This document shows positions 1-10,111 of a stretch of 64,000 bases of DNA, piece after piece. The position numbers and the translations under genes are program-made. The stretch comes from Tilletiopsis washingtonensis. Taxonomy: Eukaryota > Basidiomycota > Exobasidiomycetes > Entylomatales. The stretch lies in the NCBI RefSeq assembly GCF_003144115.1, contig NW_020312000.1, positions 709,946 to 773,945 of the forward strand, given 5' to 3'. Position 1 is the stretch's first letter. Each line of letters begins with the position of its first letter. The notes below the pieces were generated by a model. It was given only the letters and a program-made list of their open reading frames with translations. It did no database searches and had not been told where the DNA came from.

Positions 1-67
1 CGGACGTCTCGGCAGCCCAGGGCGAGGCGGGCGCGGGCTGCGCGCGCTGCTGCTGCCACTGCGACAT
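1..67 (-). CDS. Possible N-terminus of a divergent gene, cut by window edge
   Basis: On the minus strand an ATG at 67 opens a frame that stays open to the window edge and begins MSQWQQQRAQPAPASPW. It is Gln/Ala/Pro-rich like many disordered fungal N-termini. Only 22 codons are visible and no family can be recognised, so it may simply be non-coding GC-rich DNA upstream of the phosphatase gene at 373. Confidence 0.22.
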   Translation of the reverse strand, partial: MSQWQQQRAQPAPASPWAAETS

Positions 68-372
68 TGTGAGCTGAGCGAGCGGGGCTGAAGATGCGGA
101 GTGGCGACCCGAGTGCGTGCGAGGCCTGCGTTGATGTGGTAGTGAGGAGAGATGCCTGGTCCCTGGGGAGCTCGTGCATCGGGCAGCTGACTCCGCACCG
201 AGCGGGGTGCAGTGTGGAGGCAGTCGCTGCCACGTGACGCCCAGCGTGGGAGCGCCAGCGCCGACGAGCTGCTCCGCTCCCTCCAGTCCGTGCGCCTCGA
301 CGTCGTCCATCCTTGCCTCCGCACCAGCACCACCGCTCCTCCTGGCCTCGCACCGGCCTCTGCGCGTGCGTC

Positions 373-1103
373 ATGCTCGTGCCGCCGCCCAACTTCGGCC
401 TTGTCGAGGAGTCGCTCTACCGCTCCGGCGCGCCCGACCTGCTCAACTTTCCCTTCTTGGAGACGCTCGGCCTCACCAGCGTCGTGTGGCTCGCGCCCGA
501 GGAGCCCGATGGTGCCTTGTGAGTCGCATGGACGAGAGTGTAACACTGGTGGGCGCTGGTTCGAGCGACACGTGCGCTTCGTGGAGGGCATACGTTCCGC
601 GGCTGCGGTCAAGTTGGAGACGAGCAGAGGTCTACTTGTCCTCGGGCCGGCTCGATCGCTGCGTGTCCGCACTGCTGCAAGTGCCTCTGCAGCTGCTGAC
701 GCCTGCTTGCAGTCTCGACTTCTGCGCCTCGCATTCGATCACGGTGCACCACCTCGGCGTGCTCTACAGCACCAACGCGTGGGACCCGATCACCGAGGAC
801 ATCGTGCTGCAGGCGCTGCATCTGCTCGTGCAGCCCAGCACCTACCCCGTGCTCGTGATGTGCAACATGGGCCGGCACCGCACTGGCACCGTCATTGGCT
901 GCCTGCGCAAGCTGCAGCGCTGGTGCCTCAGCGCCATCCTCGAGGAGTACCGCCGCTACACGGGCCAGAAGGTGCGCGTCATGGACGAGCAGGTGAGTCG
1001 CGCAGCCAAGACACGCATGAGCGGCGTTCATCTGACCATGCGGCGGCCGCAGTTCCTTGAGCTCTGGGACATCGACCTCGTCTCAATACCGCGCGGCGTT
1101 TGA
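373..1103 (+). CDS. OCA1: Oca1/Siw14-type (atypical dual-specificity) phosphatase
   Basis: Three exons: 373-518, 713-992, 1053-1103, giving about 158 residues. The start at 373 opens MLVPPPNFGLVEESLYRSG, the usual beginning of the fungal Oca1/Siw14 (PFA-DSP) family, with the NFxxV...YRSG and PE signatures. The P-loop C-x5-R is CNMGRHR (Cys99, Arg105), and EEYRRYTG follows as in Oca1. Known members are atypical phosphatases; Siw14 hydrolyses inositol pyrophosphates, and Oca1 in yeast acts in oxidant-induced arrest. The GRHRTGTVIGCLR form of the loop is closer to Oca1 than to Siw14, from memory. Intron 1 (194 nt) is long for this window but joining Phe49 across it restores the family sequence exactly. 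The protein is cytosolic by absence of any signal. It has the family's compact length. It ends about 430 bp from the convergent HGD gene. Confidence 0.85.
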
Positions 1104-1536
1104 GCATGCTCCGCCGCACTATACCCGACCAAGGAAGATCGTCTGCTCTTCCTCGATACCCAGCAGCTCGCTCTCGCACATCCTCTGCCACACGAGGCGC
1201 GCTGCACACGGAGCTGCTATTCTCTGTGCCGCAGCAGTGGCTTTCACGCAGGTGCGGCGCCCGAGCTCGCGCGCTGCGGTCGTGCACTGCATCTTGAGAC
1301 CGAGGAAGAGCTTCGCCATCGTCCGACTTGCGCTTGTCAGCTCCTGAACACCTTCTCCTTCGCCGTTGCTAAGTCTCGACGAAGAGAGCAGCGTGCTTTC
1401 AGCCGCGATCTGCGCGGCTCGAAAGCCGCTTGCCCTCATTCTTCGGATCCAAGCAATGGCGCAAGACGACGATGTTCGCAAGCTGCTTCGCGAGGGTGGA
1501 GCGACAATACACGTGTACATTACGCGCCTGTGCGCA
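1104..1536. other. Convergent intergenic region
   Basis: About 430 bp lie between the 3' ends of the phosphatase and homogentisate dioxygenase genes. The open frames here have no family resemblance and no splice pattern. I see no RNA gene or repeat; it probably holds the two 3' UTRs. Confidence 0.5.
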
Positions 1537-3195
1537 TCATGCTGATGACGGCGGCTTGAAGTGCTTCTCCAGCCCGGCCCACGCCTTCCAGTAGTCTGAC
1601 TGCACCTTGCCCGACTCGCTGCAGTAGAAGGCCTGTCAGCAGGAGCGCGGACCCCCTCGATTCTGCGCAACTCACAGCACGGCCCAGCGCGTCGTGGCGA
1701 GCTGGTAGGCGCTCTCGAACATGATGGCCATGCTGCCCTCGCCGACCTTCATGGGCTTGAGCTCGGCTGCGCTCGCCTTCTTGTGCGTCTCGGCGTCGGG
1801 GCCGTGTGCGGCGTCTGTGCCAGATGTCAGCGGAGAGGCGGAGCGTGGGCAACCGCGAGACACTGACTCATGGAGTGCAGCGAGGCGCCGCCCGGCACGA
1901 AGCCGCCGCCCTTGAGCGACTCCTTGGCGTCGTACACGCCCGCGAGATTGACCATGAGCTCGCTCATGCACTGCAGCAGGCGTCAGTCAGCAGGTCGGGC
2001 TCGGCTGTACAGGCCTCGCTCACGTTGCGGTGGAAGTACGGCGGGCGGAACGTGTCCTCGGCGACGAGCCAGCGCGGCGGGAAGATGACAAAGTCGGCGA
2101 TCGCGGTGCCGGGCGTGTCGCTCGGACATGTGAGCACGGTGAAGATCGACGGGTCCGGGTGGCCGTAGGAGATGGAGCCCATCGTGTTGAAGTTGACGAG
2201 GTTGTAGCGGTACGGCACGTAGTTGCCCGAGTACGCGACCACGTCGAACGGCGAGTGGCCCTGTGGTAGGATGAGCGCGGTGTTGGTGGGCAGCGGCAAG
2301 GCTCGCCTCACCTGCTTGTACTGCCAGTAGCCCGACATGAACTTGTTCACCACCGTCCACTCCTCGTCGACGTCCTCGTACGCGGCGACGGGCGTCTGGA
2401 AGTCCTTGACGTCGGCGAGGCCGTTGGCGCCGATGGGGCCCAGCTCGGGCAGCTCAAAGTGCCCCTTGAACACCTCTGCGCAGCGTCAGTCAAGCGCACT
2501 GCAGCCGCGGGAGCTCCACATACCGCAGATGTAGCCGCGCGCAAAGGCGCCCTCCTCGAGCCCCACCACGTCGACCGAGAACTTGATGCCGCGCTGCACG
2601 ACGCAGATGAAGAGCGGCGGCACGTCGAGCGTGCCGAACTCGGTGCGGATGCGCAGCGCGCCCTGCTGCGGCACGATGAGCATGTCGCCGTCGGAGTTGT
2701 AGAAGGCCTTGCGATGCATGCTCTGGCCGCAGCAGTAGACGTGCACGGCGAGGCCGTCCTTGGTCTGGCTGTCGCCGGCGCCGGCGAGCGTGGCCATGCC
2801 GTCGACAAAGTCGAGCGCCGCGGCGTTGGGCAGCTCGAGCGGGTCCCAGCGCAGCTGCTGCGGCGTCGCCTCGATCTCGGGGCTGTGGGCATGGAAGGAG
2901 GCGACGACGCGCGGCGGCGAGTAGGGCGCAAAGGGCTCGTGCATCACCGACGGCCGGATCTGCAGCAGCAGGTGTCAGCAGCCTCACGCCATCCACAGCG
3001 CAGCCCACGCACCCGGTACAGCCACGAGCGCTGGTTGTGCGCGCGCGGCGCCGTGAAGGCCGTGCCGCTGAGCTGCTCGGCATAGAGGCCGTACGGCGGG
3101 CGCTGCGGCGTGTTGCCGTTGGCGGGCAGCGCGCCGGCGATGGCCTCGCTGTTGACGTGGTTGCCGAAGCCGCGGTGGTACTGCAGCTCGGGCAT
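1537..3195 (-). CDS. hmgA: Homogentisate 1,2-dioxygenase
   Basis: Seven exons on the minus strand: 3013-3195, 2524-2959, 2312-2475, 2024-2260, 1868-1970, 1676-1814, 1537-1618; 447 residues against 445 in human HGD. It opens the ring of homogentisate to maleylacetoacetate in Phe/Tyr and phenylacetate breakdown, in the cytosol, using Fe(II). The N-terminus [12 protein letters not shown] and the [12 protein letters not shown] block match the family. The three iron ligands are all present: His338 in PPYFHRN, Glu344 in CMSELM and His378 in AAHGPD; intron 4 separates the first two. There are about four extra residues between Glu344 and His378 relative to human. The start at 3195 is the first ATG in frame and fits the family start. 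It is divergent from a CYP504-like P450 at 3776, whose pathway would deliver homogentisate. Activity likely depends on that shared upstream region. Confidence 0.96.
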
Positions 3196-3775
3196 GCTTG
3201 CGGATGATGGTGGTGAGAGCTGAACAGCGGGCGCACGCGCGTGGGAGCGAGGTGGTGAGCTGTCGTCCGGGCGGTCCGAGCGTCCGGCCGTCGCTGCCGA
3301 GGCTCACGACTCGAGGTGGTTGTGCCGTTTACGTCGTGCGGCATGACCTGCAGCGATCTGGTACTCCACCGTACGGGCCTCACGGACGAGGCGCCGACCG
3401 GCGAAAGCAGCTGCAGCAGACAGCCACCAACAGGCTTAAGCTCCGCAAGCTCGAAGGCGCCAGCACGCAGCAGCAAAGCACGGAGAAAGCACCTGCCGTG
3501 ATCGGGCGATCCGAACCGCTTCCCCGCACTCGGCAAAACCGGCCGGAGAAAGCAGTTGCCCGACGGCGCGTGCCTGCTGCGCCCAAGAGCTTCATCTGCA
3601 GAAGCAGCAAGCAGCAGAAGCCGCAGACAGCAAGCTTGCTGTCAAGCTGCCCTGCCTTGGCAATGGCAGACGACCTGCTGGGTGGTCCCGCCGCGAGACG
3701 CGCACCTCGTCCTCGACGCCGAGCCAGCGTCGCCCTTGCTTCCTCATCACTCATCCCTCTCGCCCACGCAGCACC
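3196..3775. promoter_or_regulatory. Shared divergent promoter region of HGD and P450
   Basis: This 580 bp interval separates the start codons of two divergently transcribed genes whose products act in consecutive parts of homogentisate metabolism. It holds no convincing coding exon. I could not assign a specific operator; co-regulation is inferred from layout only. Confidence 0.5.
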
Positions 3776-5835
3776 ATGACAGCCGCTGCGCTCGACCTCT
3801 CGCTGGCGCCCCTCGTCGGTGCCGCACTGCTGGCCGTGGCGGTGCTGCACTACCTGCACTACGCACGCGGCCGCATCCACCTGCCCGGGCCCGTGCCGTG
3901 GCCGGTCTTCGGCAGTCTGCTGCAGCTGGGCGAGGTGAGCAGGCGGTGCCGCTGGCAAGGACGTTGATCCGGTGAGAGGACGGTCCGCTCATATGTCTCT
4001 CGGCAGGACCATGCACAGACGTACCTCGCATGGTCGCGCAAGTACGGCCCCGTGTTCAAGGTGCGCCTCGGCGAGCGCGAGGTCGTTGTTGTCAACACGG
4101 CCGCGGCGTCCAAGGAGCTCTTCAACGACCAGGGCAGCACATACATCTCGCGCCCGCTCTTCAATGCCTTCCACAAGGTGCGTAGCGGTCAGAGATCTGC
4201 AGTGCAGGAGCGTCGCTCTGACGCACAGCGCAGGTCGTGAGCAGCACAGCCGGCTTCACCATCGGCACGTCGCCGTGGGACGACAGCTGCAAGCGCAAGC
4301 GCAAGGCCGCCGCCACGGCGCTCAACCGGCCGGCCGTGCAGTCATACGTACCCATCATCGGTGAGCAGCGCCTGGATCACACACGCTGGGCGCAGCTGAT
4401 GTGGTGCAGATCGCGAGACGCTCTCGCTGGTTGAGGACGTGTGCAAGGACGGCGAGGACGGCAGTCAGAGCATCGACCCGTACGCCTACTTCCAGCGGTG
4501 AGCAGCATCCGCAGCCAGATGATCGGCTAGGCGCTAACGGCCATGGCAGGTATGCTCTCAACGTCTCACTCGTCGTCAACTATGGCTCGCGGCTTGACCA
4601 GGTCGGTGACTCGCTGCTCAAGGAGATCGTCGAGGTGGAGACACAGTGAGCATGCCTCTCGCTTCGCTGCTTGCTGCCTGGGCTCACCACGACGTTGCAG
4701 AGTGGCCAACTTCCGTTCAGTGTCGGGGCAGATGAGCGACTACGTGCCATTGCTGCGTCACCTGCCCTGGAACGCAGCCGGCACGGCATCGGCGGGCGCC
4801 AGCACACGCGTGCGGCGCGACAAGTACATGAAGCTGCTCCTCGATGACCTCAAGGCACGCATCGCGAAGAAGACGGACATCGCATGCATCTGCGGCAACA
4901 TCCTCAAGGACCCCGAGGCCAAGATCAACGATGCCGAGCTGTCCTCGATCAACCTCAGCATGGTGTCGGCTGGCCTCGACACGCTGGCCAACACGTTTGT
5001 CTGGAGCGTCGGATACCTGGCCAAGCACCCGGAGATCCAGGAGAAGGCGCTCGCGGCGATCAATGATGTCTACCACGGCGGCATTCCCGACTCGCTGACC
5101 GAGGACGTGCCGTACATCGTGAGTTGCCGCGAGAGCGCATGCGCCGGCAGAGCACTGACGCATAGCCCGCAGACGGCGCTGCACAAGGAGTGCTCGCGCT
5201 TCTTCTCCGTGCTCAAGCTCAGCCTGCCGCGCGCCACGCTCGGCGACTCGACGTACCGCGGCGTGCACATCCCCGACAACAGTGCGTGCCGGCACTGCCT
5301 CTTCTCTCTACGCCACACTGACCCTTGCCGCCGCAGCGACCGTGTTCCTGAACGCATGGGCCATCCACCACGACGAGGCGCGCTACAACGACGTCGACGT
5401 CTTCCGGCCCGAGCGCTTCCTCGACGCCAAGGAGCAGAGCGTGCAGAGCCACTACAGCTTCGGCGCGGGCCGCCGCATGTGCGCCGGCGTCTTCCTTGCC
5501 GAGCGCGAGCTGTACATTGCCTTCTCCAAGGTGAGGCTGCGCATACTCACAGTGCTGCTACTGCCACACTGCTGACACCCCTCACTGCGCAGCTCATCTA
5601 CTTCTTCCGCATCCTGCCCGGCGAGGAGGACTACGACATCGACCCGGCGACGGCGTGCGCCAACCCGCGCGGCCTGAGCTCGGCGCCCAAGCCGTTCAAG
5701 GTGCGCTTCGAGCCGCGCAACCTCAGCTCCATCCGCAGCTTCCTCGAGGAGGAGAAGACCAAGGCCGAGCACGCCATGGCCGCCGGCATTGGCGCCGGCT
5801 CGACGGCCGTGGAGAAGGAGGCGGCGGCGGCATGA
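3776..5835 (+). CDS. Cytochrome P450, CYP504-like (hydroxy)phenylacetate hydroxylase
   Basis: Nine exons: 3776-3934, 4007-4177, 4234-4360, 4410-4497, 4550-4645, 4701-5118, 5173-5281, 5337-5530, 5593-5835; 534 residues. An N-terminal hydrophobic anchor (about residues 8-30) and the PGP hinge place it on the ER. The I-helix AGLDT is at 304-308, the K-helix E-x-x-R in KECSRFF, and the haem loop FGAGRRMCAG has Cys438. The segment VVSSTAGFTIGTSPWDDS and the following KRKRKAAATALNRPAV strongly recall Aspergillus PhacA/PhacB (CYP504), which hydroxylate phenylacetate or 3-hydroxyphenylacetate toward homogentisate. Which of the two substrates applies cannot be told by eye. The divergent HGD neighbour supports this assignment. 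The long Ala/Glu-rich C-terminal tail after the haem domain is unremarkable. Confidence 0.9.
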
Positions 5836-6110
5836 GCTGGGCAGTCAGACGGAGAAATGTGATAATCGTGATCCAACGCTGCGGCTGGCGCCAATGATGA
5901 GAGAGATGCAGCGGGCGTGAGGAGTGTGCAAGCATCGCGGAGAGTGTCGTGGAGCTGAGGCAGGGTGCGCAGCCTGCTTGGGCGCGCACTCCGGCTCGGC
6001 AGCGGCGCGTTTGCCGGCCCGGGACGCCGAGCGTGTGCGGGGAAGCGGCCCTCTCGCCCTCCGCGCTTCTTCTCCACGTCCTCATTCAAGCCAGCGCAAA
6101 ACAGGCCATC

Positions 6111-7378
6111 ATGTCGAAGCCACAGGTCATCGTGTGAGGCAGGCCTGCATCGCGGTGCGCCGCGTGTGCTCACCCAGCGCGCCGCAGCTACGGCTACAAC
6201 GCCTCGCCGTTCTACCAGAAGCTGCTCAGCGTGCTGGCCGTGCTGCGCGTCGAGCATGCCATCTGCGCCACGCCGCCCGTGATGCCGCGGCCCATGCTCA
6301 GCGAAGAGCTCGGCAGTGCGTGTGCCCGGATCACTGGCTGCGCCTTCGCTGACCTGGCTTTGGCGCAGTCACGTACCGCCGCATCCCGGTGATGGCCATC
6401 GACGGCGAGGTGTACTGCGACACGAGCATCGCCATTGAGGAGCTCGATGCCCGCTTCGGCGGCAGGCAGGGGCACGGCAAGAGCCTGTTCGCCGTGCACG
6501 GCACGCTGCAGAAGCGTCTCGTTGGTGCGTCGCACCCACTGCGCCCCTCCGGCGCCTGCTGATCCATTGGCCACGCAGCGCACTGGTCGGACCGCGAGGT
6601 CTTCATGCTCGCCGCAGGCCTCATTCCGCTCCAGGCGCTGTCCAAGGAGTTCATTGAGGACCGCAAGGGCTTTGCCGCAGCGCCGATCGGCAAGGCGTCG
6701 CCGGCGCTGTCCAAGTCGCAGCTGCTCACGCACCTCGCCAGCCTCGAGACGATGCTCTCCGAGTCGGCGTCGCAGTACCTGATGGGTACCGAGACGCCGC
6801 AGTACCTCGATCTCGGCGCCGCATTTGCGCTGCACTGGCTGCGCACGGGCCTGAAAGCCGTGCCGGAGCTGCTGCCGCTGGATGGCAACGGCCCCTACCC
6901 AAAGGTGCTCGCCTGGCTCACCGCCGTCGACGGCTACGTCAACTCGTGCCGCAGCGGCAAGCCGCCACGCATCAGCAGCAGCGACGCGGCCGATGCTATC
7001 GCAAAGGCCGGCGCAGCTGCCGTGCAGAAGGTGCAGGACGCAGCCGGCGTCAGTGCATCGGACCCAACAGGCCTCCAGAAGGGCGATGTGTGAGTGCTGC
7101 CGCTGCCCGCTCCTCGGTCTGTGCTCACTGCGCCCCCCTGCAGCGTCGAGGTGACGCCGCGCGACTCGGGCCGCGTGCCGCAGCGCGGTGCCCTGCTGGC
7201 CCTGTCTGACCGGCGCATCACGCTGCGGGTCGACGGCAAGCGCGGTCCCGTGCTGGTGCACTGTGAGTGCTGAACGAGGTGTGATGCAGGCGTGCGCTCG
7301 CCTGCTGACCGCCAACGCCTGACAGTCCCGCGCGCTTTCTTCGATGTGCGGGTGCCGAAGGAGCAGGCGAAGCTGTGA
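6111..7378 (+). CDS. Glutathione S-transferase-like protein (fungal GST_N family)
   Basis: Six exons: 6111-6133, 6188-6315, 6369-6524, 6579-7089, 7144-7262, 7326-7378; 329 residues. The N-terminal thioredoxin-like half begins VIVYGYNASPFYQKLL (residues 7-22) and has the cis-proline segment TYRRIPVM (Pro57) and acidic-Thr-Ser turn CDTS (68-71), the usual glutathione-site elements. The C-terminal half, about residues 90-329, is helical and longer than in classical GSTs, as in a common but poorly characterised fungal family. The substrate is unknown. It follows the P450 by 275 bp in the same direction, next to HGD, so a role in handling products of aromatic catabolism is possible; it does not look like a classical zeta-class maleylacetoacetate isomerase. 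The first exon is only 23 nt. Confidence 0.85.
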
Positions 7379-7607
7379 CGCGGCATGCCTGTGGGCCTGT
7401 ACTGTGCAAGCATGCGATGTGCTCAGTCTGCTCTGGTCTGTGCTTGGTGTGCTGCTGCGGTGTGCTTCTGGCTGTCGTGTGCATCGCTGGCTGGCGCCGT
7501 AGCGCGGTGTGCATCTCCACATGTCGCGCGCGGCATCTGCCGCTGCCGCCTCTCGCTCTCACCACCACCTCCCACGCGCCGCGCCTGCCTCGCCCTGCAC
7601 CGTCGCC

Positions 7608-9157
7608 ATGTCGCACGCTCAGTCCGCCGCCGGCTCCTCGGCTGCCGGCGCTGCTGGCGGCGCAGGCGTGCACATCGCGACGCGCGAGGACATGGCGGCC
7701 ATCCGCCTGCTCGTGCAGCGCGTCGTGCGCCAGTTCTACGAGGACCGGCACATCATCGTCATCGACCGCATGGTGCGCTTCCAGGTGTGCGTCGCCGCGG
7801 CTGCGGCTGCTCTCTGTGCGCCCTTGGCTGCTCGCTGATGCACCTCGGCGTGCTGCAGCGTGCCGGCAGATGCGCTGGCAGGGCTGCTCGGCACCAACAT
7901 CAAGGAGGCCAGCGCCATGTGCAGCAAGCTGCTCGAGGACCGCATCCTCTGCGCGTGAGCAGAGAGACTTGGCGTGCGTGACTGCGGCGGCTGAGCGCAG
8001 GCTTGCACAGACACCGTCGTAACGAGATGAAGGAGGGCGTCAGTGGCCGCATGTTCCCGTGAGTGTCCATTGCTGGTGGAGCAGACGAGCCGCTCTGAGC
8101 TGGCATGCGCATAGACGCTCGTACTACTACATCGACTACGCCTCGCTGCTCAACGTGCTCAAGTGGCGCCTGCTGCACATGCGGCGCACCATCGAGGGTG
8201 CGCTGCGTGCCGAGCTCGACACGCGTGGCTTCGTCTGCCCGCGCTGTGCCAAGCGCTTCGCGACGCTCGATGTGGCGCACCTGCTCGACCCCACCGGCAT
8301 GGCGCTCATCTGCGACACGCCGGGCTGTGGCGCCGAGCTGGAAGACAATGAGGATGCGGAGGACGTGCGGCGGGGCCGCGACCGCATGCGCCGCTTCAAC
8401 GAGCAGTGCGGCGGCATTCTGCAGGCGCTGAAGGACGTGGACGACATCGTCTTGCCGCCGTGAGTCCATTGAGCTCGTGGTCCACTCGACGCCCGGCTGA
8501 GATCACGCCGCAGCACGGATGTGACGGCGTGGATCGAAGAGCATGGCGCTACGTGGAAGAGCGAGGCTGCGGCGCGGCCCACGTCGTCTGCCCTGCCCTC
8601 TTCCGACATCGCGATTGCGACGGGCGGCGCGATGCCCATCCCAGCCTTGCAGGTCGACCTCTCTTCGGCAGATCCGGCCGTCGAGGCAGCACGGCGGGCC
8701 AAGGAGCGCGCCGACGCCGAAGCCAAGCGTGCGCAGAACGCCTTGCCCGAGTGGCTGCAGAAGAGCACAGTCAGCGGCGAGTCGACCGGCCTCGGGCGCA
8801 GCAGTCTACGAGAGCAGCAGCTGGCCGAAGCCGATGCAGAAGAGACGGCCAAGGCAGAGCAGCAGACCGCGGCAGATTGTGAGTGGTGCGCGCAAGTCAC
8901 GCGCTAGATCGCACGCTCAACGCTCTTCTGCGACAGACTACGCGCAGTATGCGTCGCTGCAGAACGGAGCTGAGGATGAGGATGACGAGGAGGAGTTCGA
9001 GGAGGTCGCTGTGCCCAGCACAAAGCGGCCGCGAGAAGATGGCGACACTGAGCAGCAGGCAAACGGCAAGAAGGCGCGCACCACACCGCCAGCGGCTGCA
9101 GCACCGCCTGCTGACGACGATGATGAGGACGAGGAGGACATGTACGAGGTCTTCTAA
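7608..9157 (+). CDS. TFA1: Transcription initiation factor TFIIE subunit alpha
   Basis: Six exons: 7608-7786, 7859-7954, 8011-8058, 8115-8459, 8514-8878, 8937-9157; 417 residues. The general factor recruits TFIIH to the RNA polymerase II pre-initiation complex in the nucleus. The extended winged-helix domain covers about residues 20-110 and ends in NEMKEG and the RSYYYIDY motif. The zinc ribbon follows, with Cys149, Cys152, Cys174 and Cys179 (CPRC and CDTPGC). A charged linker with an Ala/Glu-rich helix leads to an acidic tail ending DEEDMYEVF, the typical C-terminal acidic region that binds TFIIH. The donor of exon 1 was set at GTGCGT (7787) because the nearer GTGTGC site breaks the frame. 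It converges on the minus-strand LYR/polymerase gene with only 20 bp between stop codons. Confidence 0.95.
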
Positions 9158-9177
9158 TGGCAGAGCATGCATGCATT

Positions 9178-10111
9178 TCACCCCTGGCTCGCAGCAGTCG
9201 GGCCGCCAGCACGCATGCGCTCGCGCTCTGCCTGTGTGCGCGCGAACTTGCGCTTCAGGTGTGCGCGGTGCTTCGCCCGGCGTGCCCGCTTGGCCAGCAC
9301 GAGCGTCTTGTCGTCGAACACCATGCGCGAGCGCGCCAGCTCGCGTTGGTAGGCGGCGGAGTAGCGAGCGTTATGCTCCTTGAACGGCGCGGCTGAAAGG
9401 CAGTCTGGCGTGAGACAGCGTCACACCGCAGGCAAGAGCTGCACTCACCCCATTGGAAGAGCTCCCTGTGCAAGACGGGCGCCGCACCACCAGCGCCGCA
9501 CTGTTTGAAGACATCCGCCTCCATCGTGATCGCCTTGAGCGTCTCGTTCAGATCGACCGACTTCTGCATGCGGCGCGCCCGAGCGATGCGCCGCCGGAAG
9601 ATCATCATCGTGATGCCCGGCGGCTGCACAGGCTTGTAGCGCGGCAGCGGCGGGTTGTAGATTGTGGGCGGGAGCAGCGCGCCCGAGTGGTGCGGCACGC
9701 GCGGCAGGTTCAGAGAGCGCTGCGGGAGCTGATCAGTGACGGCGCAGATAGGGGTCGGCAAGCGTGCTCACGAAGTATCGGGCCTCCGCGCTTCCCCATC
9801 GGAGACGCTGACGCTTCTCGGCGAGCACGGCATGCTGGCGCTCCATCTCTGCTTGTGCCTCGGCATCGCCGTCGCGTGCGCGGGCGAACAGAGCGAGCAG
9901 CTGCGGCACGGGAATAAGAATCAGCATGCTGACAGGCACAACTGCCCCCGCAGTGACTCACCTCTTGGCCACGGTCGATGAGCGCCTGTGTCTGCGCCGG
10001 GCTGGTGCAACGCCGCTTGGCGCGTGTGAGGCCGCGGACCATGGCGGCAAACTCAGGCAGTTCCGGCGGGCAGGCACGCAGCAGCGGGCGGTACAGCTGC
10101 CAGCGTATCAT
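9178..10111 (-). CDS. LYR-motif mitochondrial protein (downstream module or separate gene)
   Basis: If translated alone from the ATG at 10111 it has four exons (9962-10111, 9772-9900, 9449-9719, 9178-9392) and 254 residues. It begins MIRWQLYRPLLRACPPELP, a clear LYR motif in the first helix, followed by charged helices, a proline-rich stretch and a very basic C-terminus. LYR proteins are small mitochondrial matrix factors that work with acyl carrier protein in assembly of respiratory complexes, Fe-S delivery or mitoribosomes; I cannot say which. The basic tail could suggest RNA or ribosome binding, which is inference. Introns here are 51-61 nt with good consensus, unlike the intron-poor polymerase part upstream. 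The same frame is open upstream into polymerase gamma with no intervening stop, so the true start is uncertain. Confidence 0.75.

Noticed and set aside
6212-7522. 436-codon minus-strand frame over the GST-like gene
   Set aside because: The plus-strand exons in the same place give a recognisable GST-like protein with consistent introns; the minus frame is a shadow.
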